In this document: one piece after another, positions 8,258 through 16,419 of the stretch | Numbering within the stretch: position 1 is the first letter of the stretch | Layout: every line of letters starts with the position of its first letter | Assembly: GCF_025351285.1 (NCBI RefSeq) | Contig: NZ_JANXWG010000004.1 | Span: 1-38,822, forward strand | Reading direction: 5' to 3' | Length of the DNA: 38,822 bases | From: Novosphingobium sp. | Lineage (GTDB): Bacteria; Pseudomonadota; Alphaproteobacteria; Sphingomonadales; Sphingomonadaceae | Translations under genes and position numbers: made by a program | The notes under the pieces: model-generated | What the model was told of the DNA's origin: nothing | Databases searched by the model: none | What the model saw: only the letters and a program-made list of their open reading frames with translations

Positions 8258-9160
8258 TCATCCAACGAGAGCAGCGTATGTCACTCCCTGCTGATTTGCC
8301 AGTCGATTCAGGATGAAATCCGCAACGGGGCCATTCCGCCGATTGAAGCGGTAATTCCACTCGCGCAGATAGCGATGCAGATGCTTCTTGCTCACGCCGT
8401 GATGGGTTCCGTTCAGCCACGCTTTCAGGTTTGAAAACATGATATGGACCATGGGTAGCTGCTCACCAGCGGCCTCACCTGAGGCAATGACGCCTGTATG
8501 CCTGAACCCAGCGTCCTTGAGGCCATTATAGCCTCTCCATCCATCGGTGATGATGCGGGCCTTCGGTGCGACATTGCGCTTCATGAAATTGGTCAGAGTC
8601 GCCGCATCAGCCGTTTCGATGACCTCGATCCGTGCATTCCCTGCCACCCACTCGCGGTTCCCTTTTGTGGCCAGAACCTTTTCGACCGCGAGGACCAGCA
8701 TTGCTTTCTTTGGGTTCATCGCCCGCCCACGTCGCCCCTTCTCTCGATAGCCGCCATAGAAGGTTTCATCGGCCTCGATGAAATGCTCCAGTTCGAACCC
8801 TTCGCGCTCAAACAGGGCTGCGCGCAGCTTATGGCACATTAGCCATGCCGTATCGTAGCGAAGCGCCAGTTCGCGGCTGACATGCATGGCCGAAACACCA
8901 CGCTTGTCGCTGGCCATCATATACGCCGCGAGAAACCACTTCGTCAGATCGGTGCGGGTTTTGTGAAAAACCGTGCCTGCCGTGACGGAATGCTGGTGCC
9001 CACAAGCGGCACATTCAAAGATTCGAGGGCGAGATTTCAGGTGATAGGAGCAGGTTGAACCACATGGGCATGAGAAACCATTGGGCCACTTCAACTTAGC
9101 AATAGCGGTGATGCAAGCATTTTCGTCGCTGTATAGCCTGATGAAACCAATGATACCCAA
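8258..9160 (-). CDS. IS1595-family transposase (ISXO2-like)
   Basis: DDE-type transposase of 300 residues. An N-terminal zinc ribbon (CPCG, then CAAC) is followed by a helical segment and the ISXO2-like catalytic domain with IEADETFYGG, then IITDGWRGYNGL, and a final block FSNLKAWLNGTHHGVSKKHL. In that block the aligned place of the third acidic residue appears to be His (VHIMFSNLK), a variation I believe occurs in some IS1595 subgroups. The only start compatible with the frame is TTG at 9160, four bases after GGGAGGA; an in-frame TAG lies at 9176-9178. The gene is full length and could be active. It lies in an AT-rich islet with hypothetical genes. Confidence 0.85.
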   Translation of the reverse strand: MGIIGFIRLYSDENACITAIAKLKWPNGFSCPCGSTCSYHLKSRPRIFECAACGHQHSVTAGTVFHKTRTDLTKWFLAAYMMASDKRGVSAMHVSRELALRYDTAWLMCHKLRAALFEREGFELEHFIEADETFYGGYREKGRRGRAMNPKKAMLVLAVEKVLATKGNREWVAGNARIEVIETADAATLTNFMKRNVAPKARIITDGWRGYNGLKDAGFRHTGVIASGEAAGEQLPMVHIMFSNLKAWLNGTHHGVSKKHLHRYLREWNYRFNRRNGPVADFILNRLANQQGVTYAALVG

Positions 9161-9174
9161 CCATTCCTCCCGTT

Positions 9175-9193
9175 GCTACAGACCTACTGTAGC
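9175..9193. promoter_or_regulatory. 7-bp perfect hairpin ahead of the transposase start
   Basis: GCTACAG (9175-9181) and CTGTAGC (9187-9193) flank a 5-nt loop, directly upstream of the GGGAGGA ribosome site of the transposase. In the transcript it would fold next to the ribosome site; as DNA it could be a small operator. It includes the TAG stop that closes the reading frame upstream. Confidence 0.5.
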
Positions 9194-9328
9194 ACATATT
9201 TAAGATATTGCAAAAGATATGTGTCATGTATAATGTAATTTGAATGTGTAGAACCGAAATCAAATCATATTGGTTGGGCAGGTTCGAACTGAGGGGGTAA
9301 AGTGACGATACATTATTTAGTTGATGCT

Positions 9329-9367
9329 TATAATCGTTATCCCCTTGCGTCAGCGGGGGATAACGAT
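9329..9367 (+). promoter_or_regulatory. TATAAT box with 12-bp inverted repeat
   Basis: A consensus -10 hexamer TATAAT (9329-9334) is followed by a perfect 12-bp inverted repeat, ATCGTTATCCCC (9333-9344) and GGGGATAACGAT (9356-9367), with an 11-nt spacer. The repeat covers the expected transcription start of the gene at 9382, which fits an operator or an early RNA hairpin. No clear -35 hexamer at 17 bp was seen. Confidence 0.45.
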
Positions 9368-9381
9368 GTTATAGTAGGCGA

Positions 9382-10275
9382 ATGCAACGACGACTCATCC
9401 ACAGGTTCATATGCTGGTTACCAATCTCCGCTGGCAGCACATATGGGGTCATCTTGGGTATCGCTGCGTCTGCCGCTGCGTCCAATTCCGATGCCAAAAA
9501 TTTTCTCGCCAACCAAATCACTATGTTTCGTGCTATCAGCAGAGCACCATATCTAGTGGTTTGGGTGATCGGATTGGTGCTAGTTTGGCTGGCGGCATTT
9601 TTATGGTCCGCAGAGCGTGAAAATAGCGCATTGGCTACGCCAAGTGTTTCTGATCCTCGCCCAATCAGTCTAACCATCAATCATTTCTACGAAAATGTTG
9701 TAGTTGTCTGGAACAAGATAGCGCCTGCCGTCTTTCACATTGATCTAGCAACAAGTGTATCATCAGTCGCAACCGTTGGGGTGGTTGCTCATCGAGGCGA
9801 AGATCGGGATACGTCCCTCAGGGCAGCACTTGCCTACGCCGCTTTCGGAGATTGGAGCGATCGCCAACTTGACCAATTCGAGAGCGGCGATACCGACCGC
9901 TACTCTGATGCCCTTTCAAAATTTCATCAACTCGCGGCGGACGGCATTTTGCGGGTATGGGGATTACCAGTCAGCTATCAGGCGACTACCGTATATCAGC
10001 TTATCGATAAAAATCATTGGGGTTATGCTGAAATCGAATATCTCGATTCGTTACGTGATAAGCCATTTACAAGATCGAAAGTCCCCAAGGCGCTTACCTA
10101 CACCGATCTGAAAGTTAACCGCGTAGAAATCGAAAAAGAATGGCCGCATATTACAAGGATCGAAGCCAACCCGCGAGCAGTCTATTTGACCTTAATCGCT
10201 ACCTGTGCTAAGCGGATAGGCATATCAATTAAATATCAACCTTGGCTAATTCTGAATGGAGTGAGCAGATCATGA
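9382..10275 (+). CDS. Hypothetical membrane protein
   Basis: I do not recognise this 297-residue protein. It has two hydrophobic segments near the N-terminus (about residues 10-34 and 56-78, the latter containing YLVVWVIGLVLVWLAAFLW), then a soluble domain of about 215 residues. The second half contains FHQLAADGILRVWGLPV, reminiscent of small winged-helix or phage-type domains, but I make no call. The GC content is low for this genome. ATG 9382 has only a weak ribosome site. It converges on the DUF4375 gene with a 40-bp overlap of coding ends. A -10 box with a long inverted repeat lies directly upstream. Confidence 0.6.
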   Translation: MQRRLIHRFICWLPISAGSTYGVILGIAASAAASNSDAKNFLANQITMFRAISRAPYLVVWVIGLVLVWLAAFLWSAERENSALATPSVSDPRPISLTINHFYENVVVVWNKIAPAVFHIDLATSVSSVATVGVVAHRGEDRDTSLRAALAYAAFGDWSDRQLDQFESGDTDRYSDALSKFHQLAADGILRVWGLPVSYQATTVYQLIDKNHWGYAEIEYLDSLRDKPFTRSKVPKALTYTDLKVNRVEIEKEWPHITRIEANPRAVYLTLIATCAKRIGISIKYQPWLILNGVSRS

Positions 10276-10850
10276 AACTCGGCGTAGGTCGACAAGCGAT
10301 CTACGAGGCCATCGGGGTCAGAACAGAACAATTTGTCCAATTTCTCCAGTTTTTCTGAGTTGAAGTTTGGCGTAAATGCTGAAAGTTCGTTGGATTTATC
10401 ATACATAATACGCCACCGATCTTCCTGAGTCTTCGGTGGGGCAAGAGACCCGAATATCAACTGAGCTGCCTCTTCGACTATGTTAAGTGTCGAAAAAGCT
10501 TTAATGTCGCGCAGACCACCAACAGCTCGAAGATAATATCCTCCTGATGAGTTTGAAAAATACTGGTCAAATCCCCCATTGTATATCTCGCCCTCCAGCA
10601 GGGCCATCGAGAAATATTTGGCCTCTTGGTCTGACCAATTGGTCAAATTTCTATCTTGCGAACTACAATTCACAAGCGACACCCGAAGCTCTCTAAACGG
10701 ATCATATTCCTTTTGACGCTTGTAGTAAACGCGTGACGCCTCCATGCTTTTTCGTATGCCTTGCTTACAGGCCATGCACCTGCCGCCCGTAGACTCCGCA
10801 GTTGTCGGTAAAATAAGGGCACCGCACTCGATGCAAGGCAGTTTTTGCAT
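10236..10850 (-). CDS. DUF4375 (DMP19-like) protein with N-terminal zinc ribbon
   Basis: The segment GEIYNGGFDQYFSNSSGGY with the following helices matches the DUF4375/DMP19 family, whose members are small soluble proteins of uncertain role. Ahead of it is a compact four-cysteine ribbon: C6-x2-C9 and C25-x2-C28 (counting from the ATG at 10850). A GTG at 10865 would add five residues; neither start has a strong ribosome site. The 204-residue gene is AT-richer than its neighbours and its end overlaps the convergent membrane-protein gene by 40 bp. It is the last gene of the islet before hslU. The function is unknown; the ribbon suggests nucleic-acid or protein contact, which is inference. Confidence 0.65.
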   Translation of the reverse strand: MQKLPCIECGALILPTTAESTGGRCMACKQGIRKSMEASRVYYKRQKEYDPFRELRVSLVNCSSQDRNLTNWSDQEAKYFSMALLEGEIYNGGFDQYFSNSSGGYYLRAVGGLRDIKAFSTLNIVEEAAQLIFGSLAPPKTQEDRWRIMYDKSNELSAFTPNFNSEKLEKLDKLFCSDPDGLVDRLSTYAEFHDLLTPFRISQG

Positions 10851-10951
10851 TGGCCGTATCTGCACCAGCCGGGACCACTGCGCAATATCCGCCAGCCGCG
10901 TCTTGTCGGTCGGCTAGCGCAACGCCAGCGCAACATGGCCAACGATGGGAT

Positions 10952-10983
10952 GCGAGGGCCGCTGGCCCTTGCCCGCCGGAGGC
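10952..10983 (-). repeat. Dispersed 3'-end repeat, copy B
   Basis: On the minus strand it reads GCCTCCGGCGGGCAAGGGCC, followed by a short stem AGGGCC/GGCCCT (10955-10960 and 10964-10969 on the plus strand). It lies about 20 bp behind the stop of hslU in the same orientation as hslU, like copies A and C relative to their genes. It marks the right border of the AT-rich islet, while copy A marks the left border in inverted orientation. Confidence 0.65.
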
Positions 10984-11005
10984 TAACTTAAACCCTTAAA
11001 ACCCC

Positions 11006-12307
11006 TCAAAGAATATACTTCGACAGATCGCTATCCCGCGCCAGCGCGCCCAGCTTGCCGGCCACGTAAGCTTCGTCGATCGTCACCGTCTCCCCGACAC
11101 GGTCCTCCGCTTCGAAGCTCACTTCTTCCAGCAGCTTTTCCATCACCGTCTGCAAGCGCCGCGCGCCGATGTTCTCGACGCTTTCGTTCACTTGCGCGGC
11201 CACGCGGGCCAGCGCGCGGATGGCTTCGGGGGTGAAGGTCAGCGTGACTTGCTCGGTGCCGATGAGTGCGGTGTATTGTTCGACCAGGTTGGCGCGGGTT
11301 TCCGACAGGATGCGGACGAAGTCGTCTTCGGTCAGCGCCTTGAGTTCGACTCGGATCGGCAGGCGGCCTTGCAGTTCGGGCAGCATGTCGCTGGGCTTGG
11401 CGATGTGGAACGCGCCCGATGCGATAAAGAGCACGTGGTCGGTTTTCATCGGGCCGTATTTGGTGGCCACGGTGGTGCCTTCGATCAGCGGCAGCAGATC
11501 ACGCTGGACGCCTTCGCGGCTGACCGAGCCGCCGCGCACGTCGCTGACCGCGATCTTGTCGATTTCGTCGAGGAAGACGATGCCATTGGTTTCGGCGTTG
11601 GCCAGCGCGACGCGGGCGACATCGTCCTGGTCCATCCGCTTTTCCGATTCCTCGTCGACCAGTTTGTCCCAGGCATCGGCCACGCGCAGTTTGCGGCGCT
11701 TGAGGTTGTTGCGGCCCATGGCCTTCTGCATCATGTCGGACAAGTTGATCATGCCGACGTTACCGCCCATGCCGGGCATCTCGAACGGCGCGGCGGGGGC
11801 GTCTTCGACTTCGATTTCGACTTCGACGTCGTTCATGGCGTTTTCGTGGATGCGCTGGCGGAAGCTTTCGCGGGTGGCTTCGCTGGCACTTTCGCCGACG
11901 AGCGCCTTGAGCAAGCGGTCCATCGCCGCCTTGCTGGCGGGTTCGCGCACGGCTTCGCGGCGGCGGTCCTTCTCCAGCCGCACGGCTTCTTCGACCAGGT
12001 CGCGCGCGATCTGTTCGACATCGCGGCCGACGTAGCCGACTTCGGTGAACTTGGTCGCCTCGACCTTGACGAAGGGGGCTTCGGCCAGCTTTGCGAGGCG
12101 GCGGCTGATCTCGGTCTTGCCGCAGCCGGTCGGCCCGATCATCAGGATGTTCTTGGGGCTGACCTCGTCGCGCAATTCGGGCGAGAGGCGTTGGCGGCGC
12201 CAGCGATTGCGCAGCGCGACGGCGACCGCGCGCTTGGCTTCGGCTTGCCCGACGATGTGTTCATCGAGCGCGGCGACGATCGCCTTGGGGGTGAGGTTCT
12301 GGATCAT
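11006..12307 (-). CDS. hslU: ATP-dependent protease ATPase subunit HslU
   Basis: AAA+ unfoldase that forms a hexamer and feeds proteins to the HslV peptidase in the cytoplasm. Walker A GPTGCGKT is at residues 58-65, the pore loop GYVGRD near 92, Walker [10 protein letters not shown] in the middle, and the C-terminus ends DLSKYIL, the tail that inserts into HslV. 433 residues is the expected length, with the usual insertion (I) domain between the Walker motifs. The gene lies downstream of hslV on the same strand, 75 bp apart; in many bacteria the two are closer. A REP-like palindrome occupies this gap. Identification is firm. Confidence 0.97.
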   Translation of the reverse strand: MIQNLTPKAIVAALDEHIVGQAEAKRAVAVALRNRWRRQRLSPELRDEVSPKNILMIGPTGCGKTEISRRLAKLAEAPFVKVEATKFTEVGYVGRDVEQIARDLVEEAVRLEKDRRREAVREPASKAAMDRLLKALVGESASEATRESFRQRIHENAMNDVEVEIEVEDAPAAPFEMPGMGGNVGMINLSDMMQKAMGRNNLKRRKLRVADAWDKLVDEESEKRMDQDDVARVALANAETNGIVFLDEIDKIAVSDVRGGSVSREGVQRDLLPLIEGTTVATKYGPMKTDHVLFIASGAFHIAKPSDMLPELQGRLPIRVELKALTEDDFVRILSETRANLVEQYTALIGTEQVTLTFTPEAIRALARVAAQVNESVENIGARRLQTVMEKLLEEVSFEAEDRVGETVTIDEAYVAGKLGALARDSDLSKYIL

Positions 12308-12350
12308 GTTCGGCGGTCTCCGCCCATCCGCTGCGGAAGGGCATTCTGGC

Positions 12351-12374
12351 CCCCCGCCCGCTTGCGGGAGGGGG
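12351..12374. repeat. REP-like palindrome between hslV and hslU
   Basis: CCCCCGCCCGC (12351-12361) pairs with GCGGGAGGGGG (12364-12374) with one mismatch, giving a very stable hairpin with a TTGC-like apex. In the hslVU message it would sit between the two coding regions and could slow decay or partly uncouple their expression. Confidence 0.6.
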
Positions 12375-12382
12375 GAAGAAGG

Positions 12383-12955
12383 TCAGATCGTTTCGACGGT
12401 CACGCGATCGTTGGTGAATACGCAGACATCGGCCGCGACCTGCATCGCCTTGCGCGCGATCACTTCGGCGTCCTGTTCGTAATCGACCAGCGCCCGCGCG
12501 GCAGCGAGCGCGTAGTTTCCGCCCGACCCGATCGCCGCGATCACGACATCGCCTTTCGCCTCGGGCTCCAGCACATCGCCATTGCCGGTCAGGATCAGCA
12601 TCGTCTCGGCATCGGCCACGATCATCAGTGCTTCGAGGTTGCGCAAGTACTTGTCGGTGCGCCAGTCCTTGGCGAGTTCCACCGCGGCGCGCATCAGTTG
12701 CCCGCGATACTGCTCCAGCTTGCGTTCCAGCCGCTCGAACAAGGTGAATGCATCGGCGGTGGCGCCGGCGAACCCGGCGATGACCTTCCCGCCCTCACCG
12801 ATCCGCCGCACCTTGCGCGCGTTGGGCTTCATCACGGTGTTGCCCATCGAGACTTGTCCATCCCCGGCGATCACCGTGCCTGCTTTGGTTTTCACCCCGA
12901 TGATGGTGGTGCCGTGCCACTGGATCAGGCCGTGGCTCGCCCTGCTATCGTCCAT
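12383..12955 (-). CDS. hslV: ATP-dependent protease peptidase subunit HslV
   Basis: Threonine peptidase related to proteasome beta subunits; it assembles as a double hexameric ring with HslU caps. The catalytic Thr is T16 in HGTTIIGVK, so the first 15 residues are a removed propeptide. The GDGQVSMG loop, KVRRI and the C-terminal half match the family, and 190 residues is normal. It is preceded 41 bp upstream by bamE on the same strand and followed by hslU, so the three may be co-transcribed. Heat-shock control is usual for hslVU, but no promoter was identified. Confidence 0.96.
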   Translation of the reverse strand: MDDSRASHGLIQWHGTTIIGVKTKAGTVIAGDGQVSMGNTVMKPNARKVRRIGEGGKVIAGFAGATADAFTLFERLERKLEQYRGQLMRAAVELAKDWRTDKYLRNLEALMIVADAETMLILTGNGDVLEPEAKGDVVIAAIGSGGNYALAAARALVDYEQDAEVIARKAMQVAADVCVFTNDRVTVETI

Positions 12956-12996
12956 GCGGTCGATATGGGGCGCGCATGGCAGCGTTCAAGCGCGGA

Positions 12997-13500
12997 TCAG
13001 CTTCCGTTCGGACCCGAACCCGGCTTCGGCCCGGTCGACCCGCCACCCGGCACCGCGCCGACCGCGCCGATGTTGCCGAACAGATCTTCGAAGAAGCCGC
13101 GGTTGCGGCCGAGCGTGGGGGTCTTGTGGCTGTCGGGCGAGATGCTGGCGACTTGTTCCATCCCGGCGCGATCGACCTTGGTCACGCGGCCGGCGGCGTC
13201 GAAGCTGATCTTGAGCTGCAGTTCCTGTTTGGCGCGCGGACGGCCGAAGGGCGCCTGCTTGGTCAGGATCGACAGATAGTACCAGGTGGGCGTGCCGAAC
13301 TGGCTGATGAAGGTGGGGCGGCCGAGCGTCTTTTCGACCGATTGCTTGTTGTCGATCCCCGGCTGGACCGAATCGACCAGCGCGCTATCGACGATATAGC
13401 CGCGGTGATCGCGGATGCTGGCGCAGCCTGAGGCGAGCAGCACCAAGGCTCCTGCTGCTGCAACCTTGAGCATTATTGCCGCTGGCTTGACTTCACGCAT
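12997..13500 (-). CDS. bamE: BamE/SmpA-type outer membrane lipoprotein
   Basis: Small lipoprotein of the beta-barrel assembly (BAM) complex. A hydrophobic signal ends in the lipobox LLASGC, so the mature protein is lipidated at Cys and anchored in the outer membrane. The SmpA/OmlA domain follows: VDSVQPGIDNKQSVEKTLGRP, then the FGTPTWYYLS strand. ATG at 13500 was chosen because GGAG lies 6 bp before it; ATG 13473 (MLKVAAAG) is the alternative and would also keep the signal. The C-terminal Gly/Pro/Ser-rich tail is longer than in Escherichia coli BamE, as is common in alphaproteobacteria. Confidence 0.88.
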   Translation of the reverse strand: MREVKPAAIMLKVAAAGALVLLASGCASIRDHRGYIVDSALVDSVQPGIDNKQSVEKTLGRPTFISQFGTPTWYYLSILTKQAPFGRPRAKQELQLKISFDAAGRVTKVDRAGMEQVASISPDSHKTPTLGRNRGFFEDLFGNIGAVGAVPGGGSTGPKPGSGPNGS

Positions 13501-13776
13501 CTGGAACTCCGCTCGCATCGTTCGTGTTGGCAGCAATGGCCAGAATGCCGGCCAGAAAGCCGGTTGCCCCAAAGCCGGTAGGCCGGAAGATTGCCTTCCG
13601 CCGAGCCGACCCTATATCGTCGCCACCCTTAGGGGTGTAACCCGCGCTTCGCAATGCCAGCCAACCTGCGCCCCTCGCGGGATCGGGCAAAGCTGTTATC
13701 ATGGGCTTGCACAGCCATTGAGGCGGTCGATTTAATCCGCGCTGAACAAGGCGCGTCCTCAACAAGGATCATGGCG

Positions 13777-14307
13777 ATGTCGTTCCTTTCCCGGCTCACC
13801 CGATCACGCCGCGACGATGCCGCCGATTTGCGTCCGCTGTGGCACCGCGTGGTCGAAATCTCGCGCGAAAAGGTGTGGTATCAAGACGGCCAAGTTGCCG
13901 ATACCGTGCCTGGCCGCTTTGATGCGATCTCGATCGTGCTGTCTGCGGTGCTGCTGCGGATGGAGCGCGAGGACGCGCTCCACGTGGCGTCGACGCGGCT
14001 GACCGAACTGTTCGTGACCGACATGGACGGGCAATTGCGTCAGGGCGGAGTGGGCGACCTGATGGTGGGCAAGCATATTGCCAAGCTGATGAGCACGCTC
14101 GGCGGGAGGATCGGCGCATTGCGCGATGCGCTGGCCATGGACGATCACGCGCTGGGCGACGCTGCGCTGGCCGGGGCGATCGAGCGCAACATCACGCTGG
14201 TCGAAGGCGGTGACCCGGCGGCGGCGGTGGCGCTGCTGCGCGGGTTGGTGCGCGACATCGATGCCACCGATGCCGAAGCATTGCTGGCGGGCCGGATCGC
14301 GCGGTGA
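13777..14307 (+). CDS. Ubiquinol-cytochrome c chaperone (CBP3/UQCC1 family)
   Basis: Assembly factor for cytochrome b of the bc1 complex; the family domain (Ubiq_cyt_C_chap) covers most of the 176 residues, with LWHRVVEISREKVWYQ near the start and the FVTDMDGQLRQGGVGDLMVGK block in the middle. No signal peptide or membrane segment, as expected for a cytoplasmic-face chaperone. ATG 13777 stands 8 bases behind AAGGA; ATG 13771 is a possible start two codons earlier. The stop overlaps the start of the DUF177 gene (GTGA), so the two are translationally coupled. It is divergent from bamE. Confidence 0.9.
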   Translation: MSFLSRLTRSRRDDAADLRPLWHRVVEISREKVWYQDGQVADTVPGRFDAISIVLSAVLLRMEREDALHVASTRLTELFVTDMDGQLRQGGVGDLMVGKHIAKLMSTLGGRIGALRDALAMDDHALGDAALAGAIERNITLVEGGDPAAAVALLRGLVRDIDATDAEALLAGRIAR

Positions 14308-14873
14308 ACAGCTTGCCGCCTTTCGATCCTGCAAAATCCGGGCTTTCGGCCCCGGAATTCTCGCGGATGTTCGATATCCGCCAACTGCCGGACAAACCGC
14401 TGGTGTTGGAGCCCGATGCCGACGAACGCGCGGGCCTGGCGGCGCGGTTCGATATCGTGCGGATCGAGACCATGCGCGGCGAAGTCGTCTGCGCGCGCGA
14501 TGGCGCGGCGGTAAACGCCAGCGGGCGGCTGATCGCGCAGATCGTCCAGGCTTGCGCGATTTCGGGCGAGGATCTGGCGGTGGCGATCGATGAGCCGCTG
14601 GTCTTGCGCTTCGTGCCCGCGCGGGCGGTTGCGGTGGAGGAGGACGAAATCGAACTCGATGCCGATGCGCTCGATGAAATACCCTACGAAGGTAGCGCGT
14701 TCGATCTGGGCGAGGCGCTGGCGCAAAGCCTGGCTCTGGCGATCGATCCATTCGCGACCGGACCCGATGCAGATCGCGTGCGTCGTGCTTTCAAGCTCGA
14801 TGCGCCCGAGCCGAGCGGGCCGTTCGCCGCGCTGGCAGCACTGAAGCGCGACACGCCGCAGAAAGACGCCTGA
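14304..14873 (+). CDS. DUF177/YceD-family protein
   Basis: Members of this family (YceD; large ribosomal RNA subunit accumulation protein) are linked to 23S rRNA accumulation. The 189 residues show the typical pattern: a variable start, VARDGAAV-like and DEPLVLRFVP strands, then an acidic stretch VEEDEIELDADALDEIPYEG followed by FDLGEALAQSLALAIDPF. The GTG start overlaps the previous stop by GTGA. In many bacteria this gene precedes rpmF (ribosomal protein L32); here it is followed by a MATE exporter 3 bp later, so rpmF is elsewhere. No membrane segments. Confidence 0.85.
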   Translation: MNSLPPFDPAKSGLSAPEFSRMFDIRQLPDKPLVLEPDADERAGLAARFDIVRIETMRGEVVCARDGAAVNASGRLIAQIVQACAISGEDLAVAIDEPLVLRFVPARAVAVEEDEIELDADALDEIPYEGSAFDLGEALAQSLALAIDPFATGPDADRVRRAFKLDAPEPSGPFAALAALKRDTPQKDA

Positions 14874-14876
14874 AGC

Positions 14877-16364
14877 ATGGATTCAGCCACCAGCAAGCCC
14901 CAGCCCGAACGCCCGCGCGGCGGCCCCGCCTCTCGCGCGCGAACCGACCTGACCAGCGGCCCGGTGATGCGCACGCTGGTGATGTTCTCGCTGCCCACGC
15001 TGCTGTCCAACGTGCTCCAGTCGCTGAACGGTTCGGTCAACGCGGTGTGGGTCGGGCGACTGATCGGCGAGGACGCGCTGGCCGCAACCGCCAACGCCAA
15101 TATCGTGATGTTCCTGGTGTTCGCCAGCGTGTTCGGGTTCGGCATGGCCGCGACGGTCAAGGTCGGGCAGAACTTTGGCGCAGGCAATATCGATGCGGCT
15201 CGGCGCGCGTTCGGCAGCGCGGTGGGGTTCTGCTTCATCCTGGCGATGGTGGTGGCGATCTCGGGCTATATCTTTGCGCCGCAACTGCTGCGCGCAATGG
15301 CGACGCCGGGGCACGCCTATGGCCTGGCGCTGATCTATCTGCGGGTGATCTTCATCGCGATGCCGTTCTCGATGCTGTCGGTGATGCTGGCAATGGGCCT
15401 GCGCGGTTCGGGCGATTCGCGTACGCCGCTGCTGTTCATGGCGCTGAGCGTGGGCATCGACATCGTTTTCAACCCGCTGCTGATCCGCGGCTGGGGGCCA
15501 TTTCCACAAATGGGCATCGCCGGATCGGCACTGTCGACCGCGCTGGCGGGCATCGTCGGTTTCATGGGCACCGCGATCCACGTCTATGCCAAGGACCTGC
15601 CGCTGCGGCTGCGCGGGCGTGAGTGGCGCTATCTGATCCCCCACCCGGACGAGCTGAAATATATCGTCGGCAAGGGCCTGCCGATGGGCGCGCAGATGTT
15701 CATCCTGTCGGCAGCGGGGATCATCCTGATCAGCCTGGTCAACCGCGAAGGGCTGCTGGCCACCGCGGCTTACGGCGCCACCGCGCAGTTGTGGGGCTAT
15801 CTCCAGATGCCCGCGATGGCGATTTCGGCTGCGGTTTCGGCAATGGCCGCGCAGGCGATCGGCGCCCGGCTGCCCAGGCGGTTGAGCGAAATCACCCGCG
15901 CCGGGATCATCGCCAACGTCGGAATGACGGGATTGCTGACGGTCCTGCTGCTGGCCTTCGACAAGCCGGCACTGGTGCTGTTCCTCGGCCCCGATTCGCC
16001 GGCAGTACCGCTCGCCCGGCACATCCAGTTCATGGCAAGCTGGGGCTTCGTGCTGTTCGGCGTCACCATCGTGCTGTTCGGCACGATGCGCGCTGGCGGC
16101 GTGGTGATCGCGCCGCTGATCGTGCTGGGCATAGCGATGTATCCAGGGCGACTGGGCTTCTACTACCTCGCGCAGCCGTATCTGGGGGCCGATGCGCTGT
16201 GGCTGGCGATGCCGGTAGGATCGATCATCGCCACTTCGCTGGCGATCGTGGCCTACCGCATGCCCGGCTGGCGGCGCACCTTGCACGGCATCGATCCCGA
16301 CGAAGCGGCCGAGGATTCCTGCGCCGATGGCGAACCAGCGGGTCGAATGTCGCCTTCGTTGTAA
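14877..16364 (+). CDS. MATE-family efflux transporter
   Basis: Multidrug and toxic compound extrusion protein of the inner membrane; 495 residues with about twelve hydrophobic segments in two similar halves. Typical sequences are LTSGPVMRTLVMFSLPTLLS at the start of helix 1, VWVGRLIGEDALAATANAN after it, and the GLRGSGDSRTPL loop in the first half. Such exporters couple Na+ or H+ influx to extrusion of organic cations or other toxic compounds; the substrate cannot be read from the sequence. It starts 3 bp after the DUF177 gene and may be co-transcribed with it and the cytochrome chaperone. The C-terminal tail is Asp/Glu-rich. Confidence 0.9.
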   Translation: MDSATSKPQPERPRGGPASRARTDLTSGPVMRTLVMFSLPTLLSNVLQSLNGSVNAVWVGRLIGEDALAATANANIVMFLVFASVFGFGMAATVKVGQNFGAGNIDAARRAFGSAVGFCFILAMVVAISGYIFAPQLLRAMATPGHAYGLALIYLRVIFIAMPFSMLSVMLAMGLRGSGDSRTPLLFMALSVGIDIVFNPLLIRGWGPFPQMGIAGSALSTALAGIVGFMGTAIHVYAKDLPLRLRGREWRYLIPHPDELKYIVGKGLPMGAQMFILSAAGIILISLVNREGLLATAAYGATAQLWGYLQMPAMAISAAVSAMAAQAIGARLPRRLSEITRAGIIANVGMTGLLTVLLLAFDKPALVLFLGPDSPAVPLARHIQFMASWGFVLFGVTIVLFGTMRAGGVVIAPLIVLGIAMYPGRLGFYYLAQPYLGADALWLAMPVGSIIATSLAIVAYRMPGWRRTLHGIDPDEAAEDSCADGEPAGRMSPSL

Positions 16365-16419
16365 GGCTTGGAACAGCGGGGTTTGCGACCGACCTCCGTG
16401 TCTGGTAGCGCGCCTTACG

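Larger units (their letters stand above)
8258..9240 (-). mobile_element. IS1595-type insertion sequence, ends not resolved
   Basis: The body is defined by the transposase gene. I could not find convincing terminal inverted repeats or an 8-bp target duplication by eye: sequences just beyond the stop (8240-8262) and upstream (9194-9260) share only weak similarity. The boundaries given are therefore approximate. Confidence 0.5.

Noticed and set aside
8240..9260. Possible terminal inverted repeats of the IS1595 element near 8240-8262 and 9200-9235
   Set aside because: Best by-eye match was only about 12 of 26 positions, which is not better than chance for such a search.
9302..9556. An 84-codon frame starting at GTG 9302 with a good GAGGGGG ribosome site
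   Set aside because: It overlaps the better 297-codon frame over most of its length, and its sequence looks non-protein-like. It might at most be a leader peptide.
11192..13279. A 695-codon open frame antisense to hslU, hslV and bamE
   Set aside because: Shadow of three certain genes in GC-rich DNA; composition dominated by Arg, Gly, Asp and Phe without domain signs.
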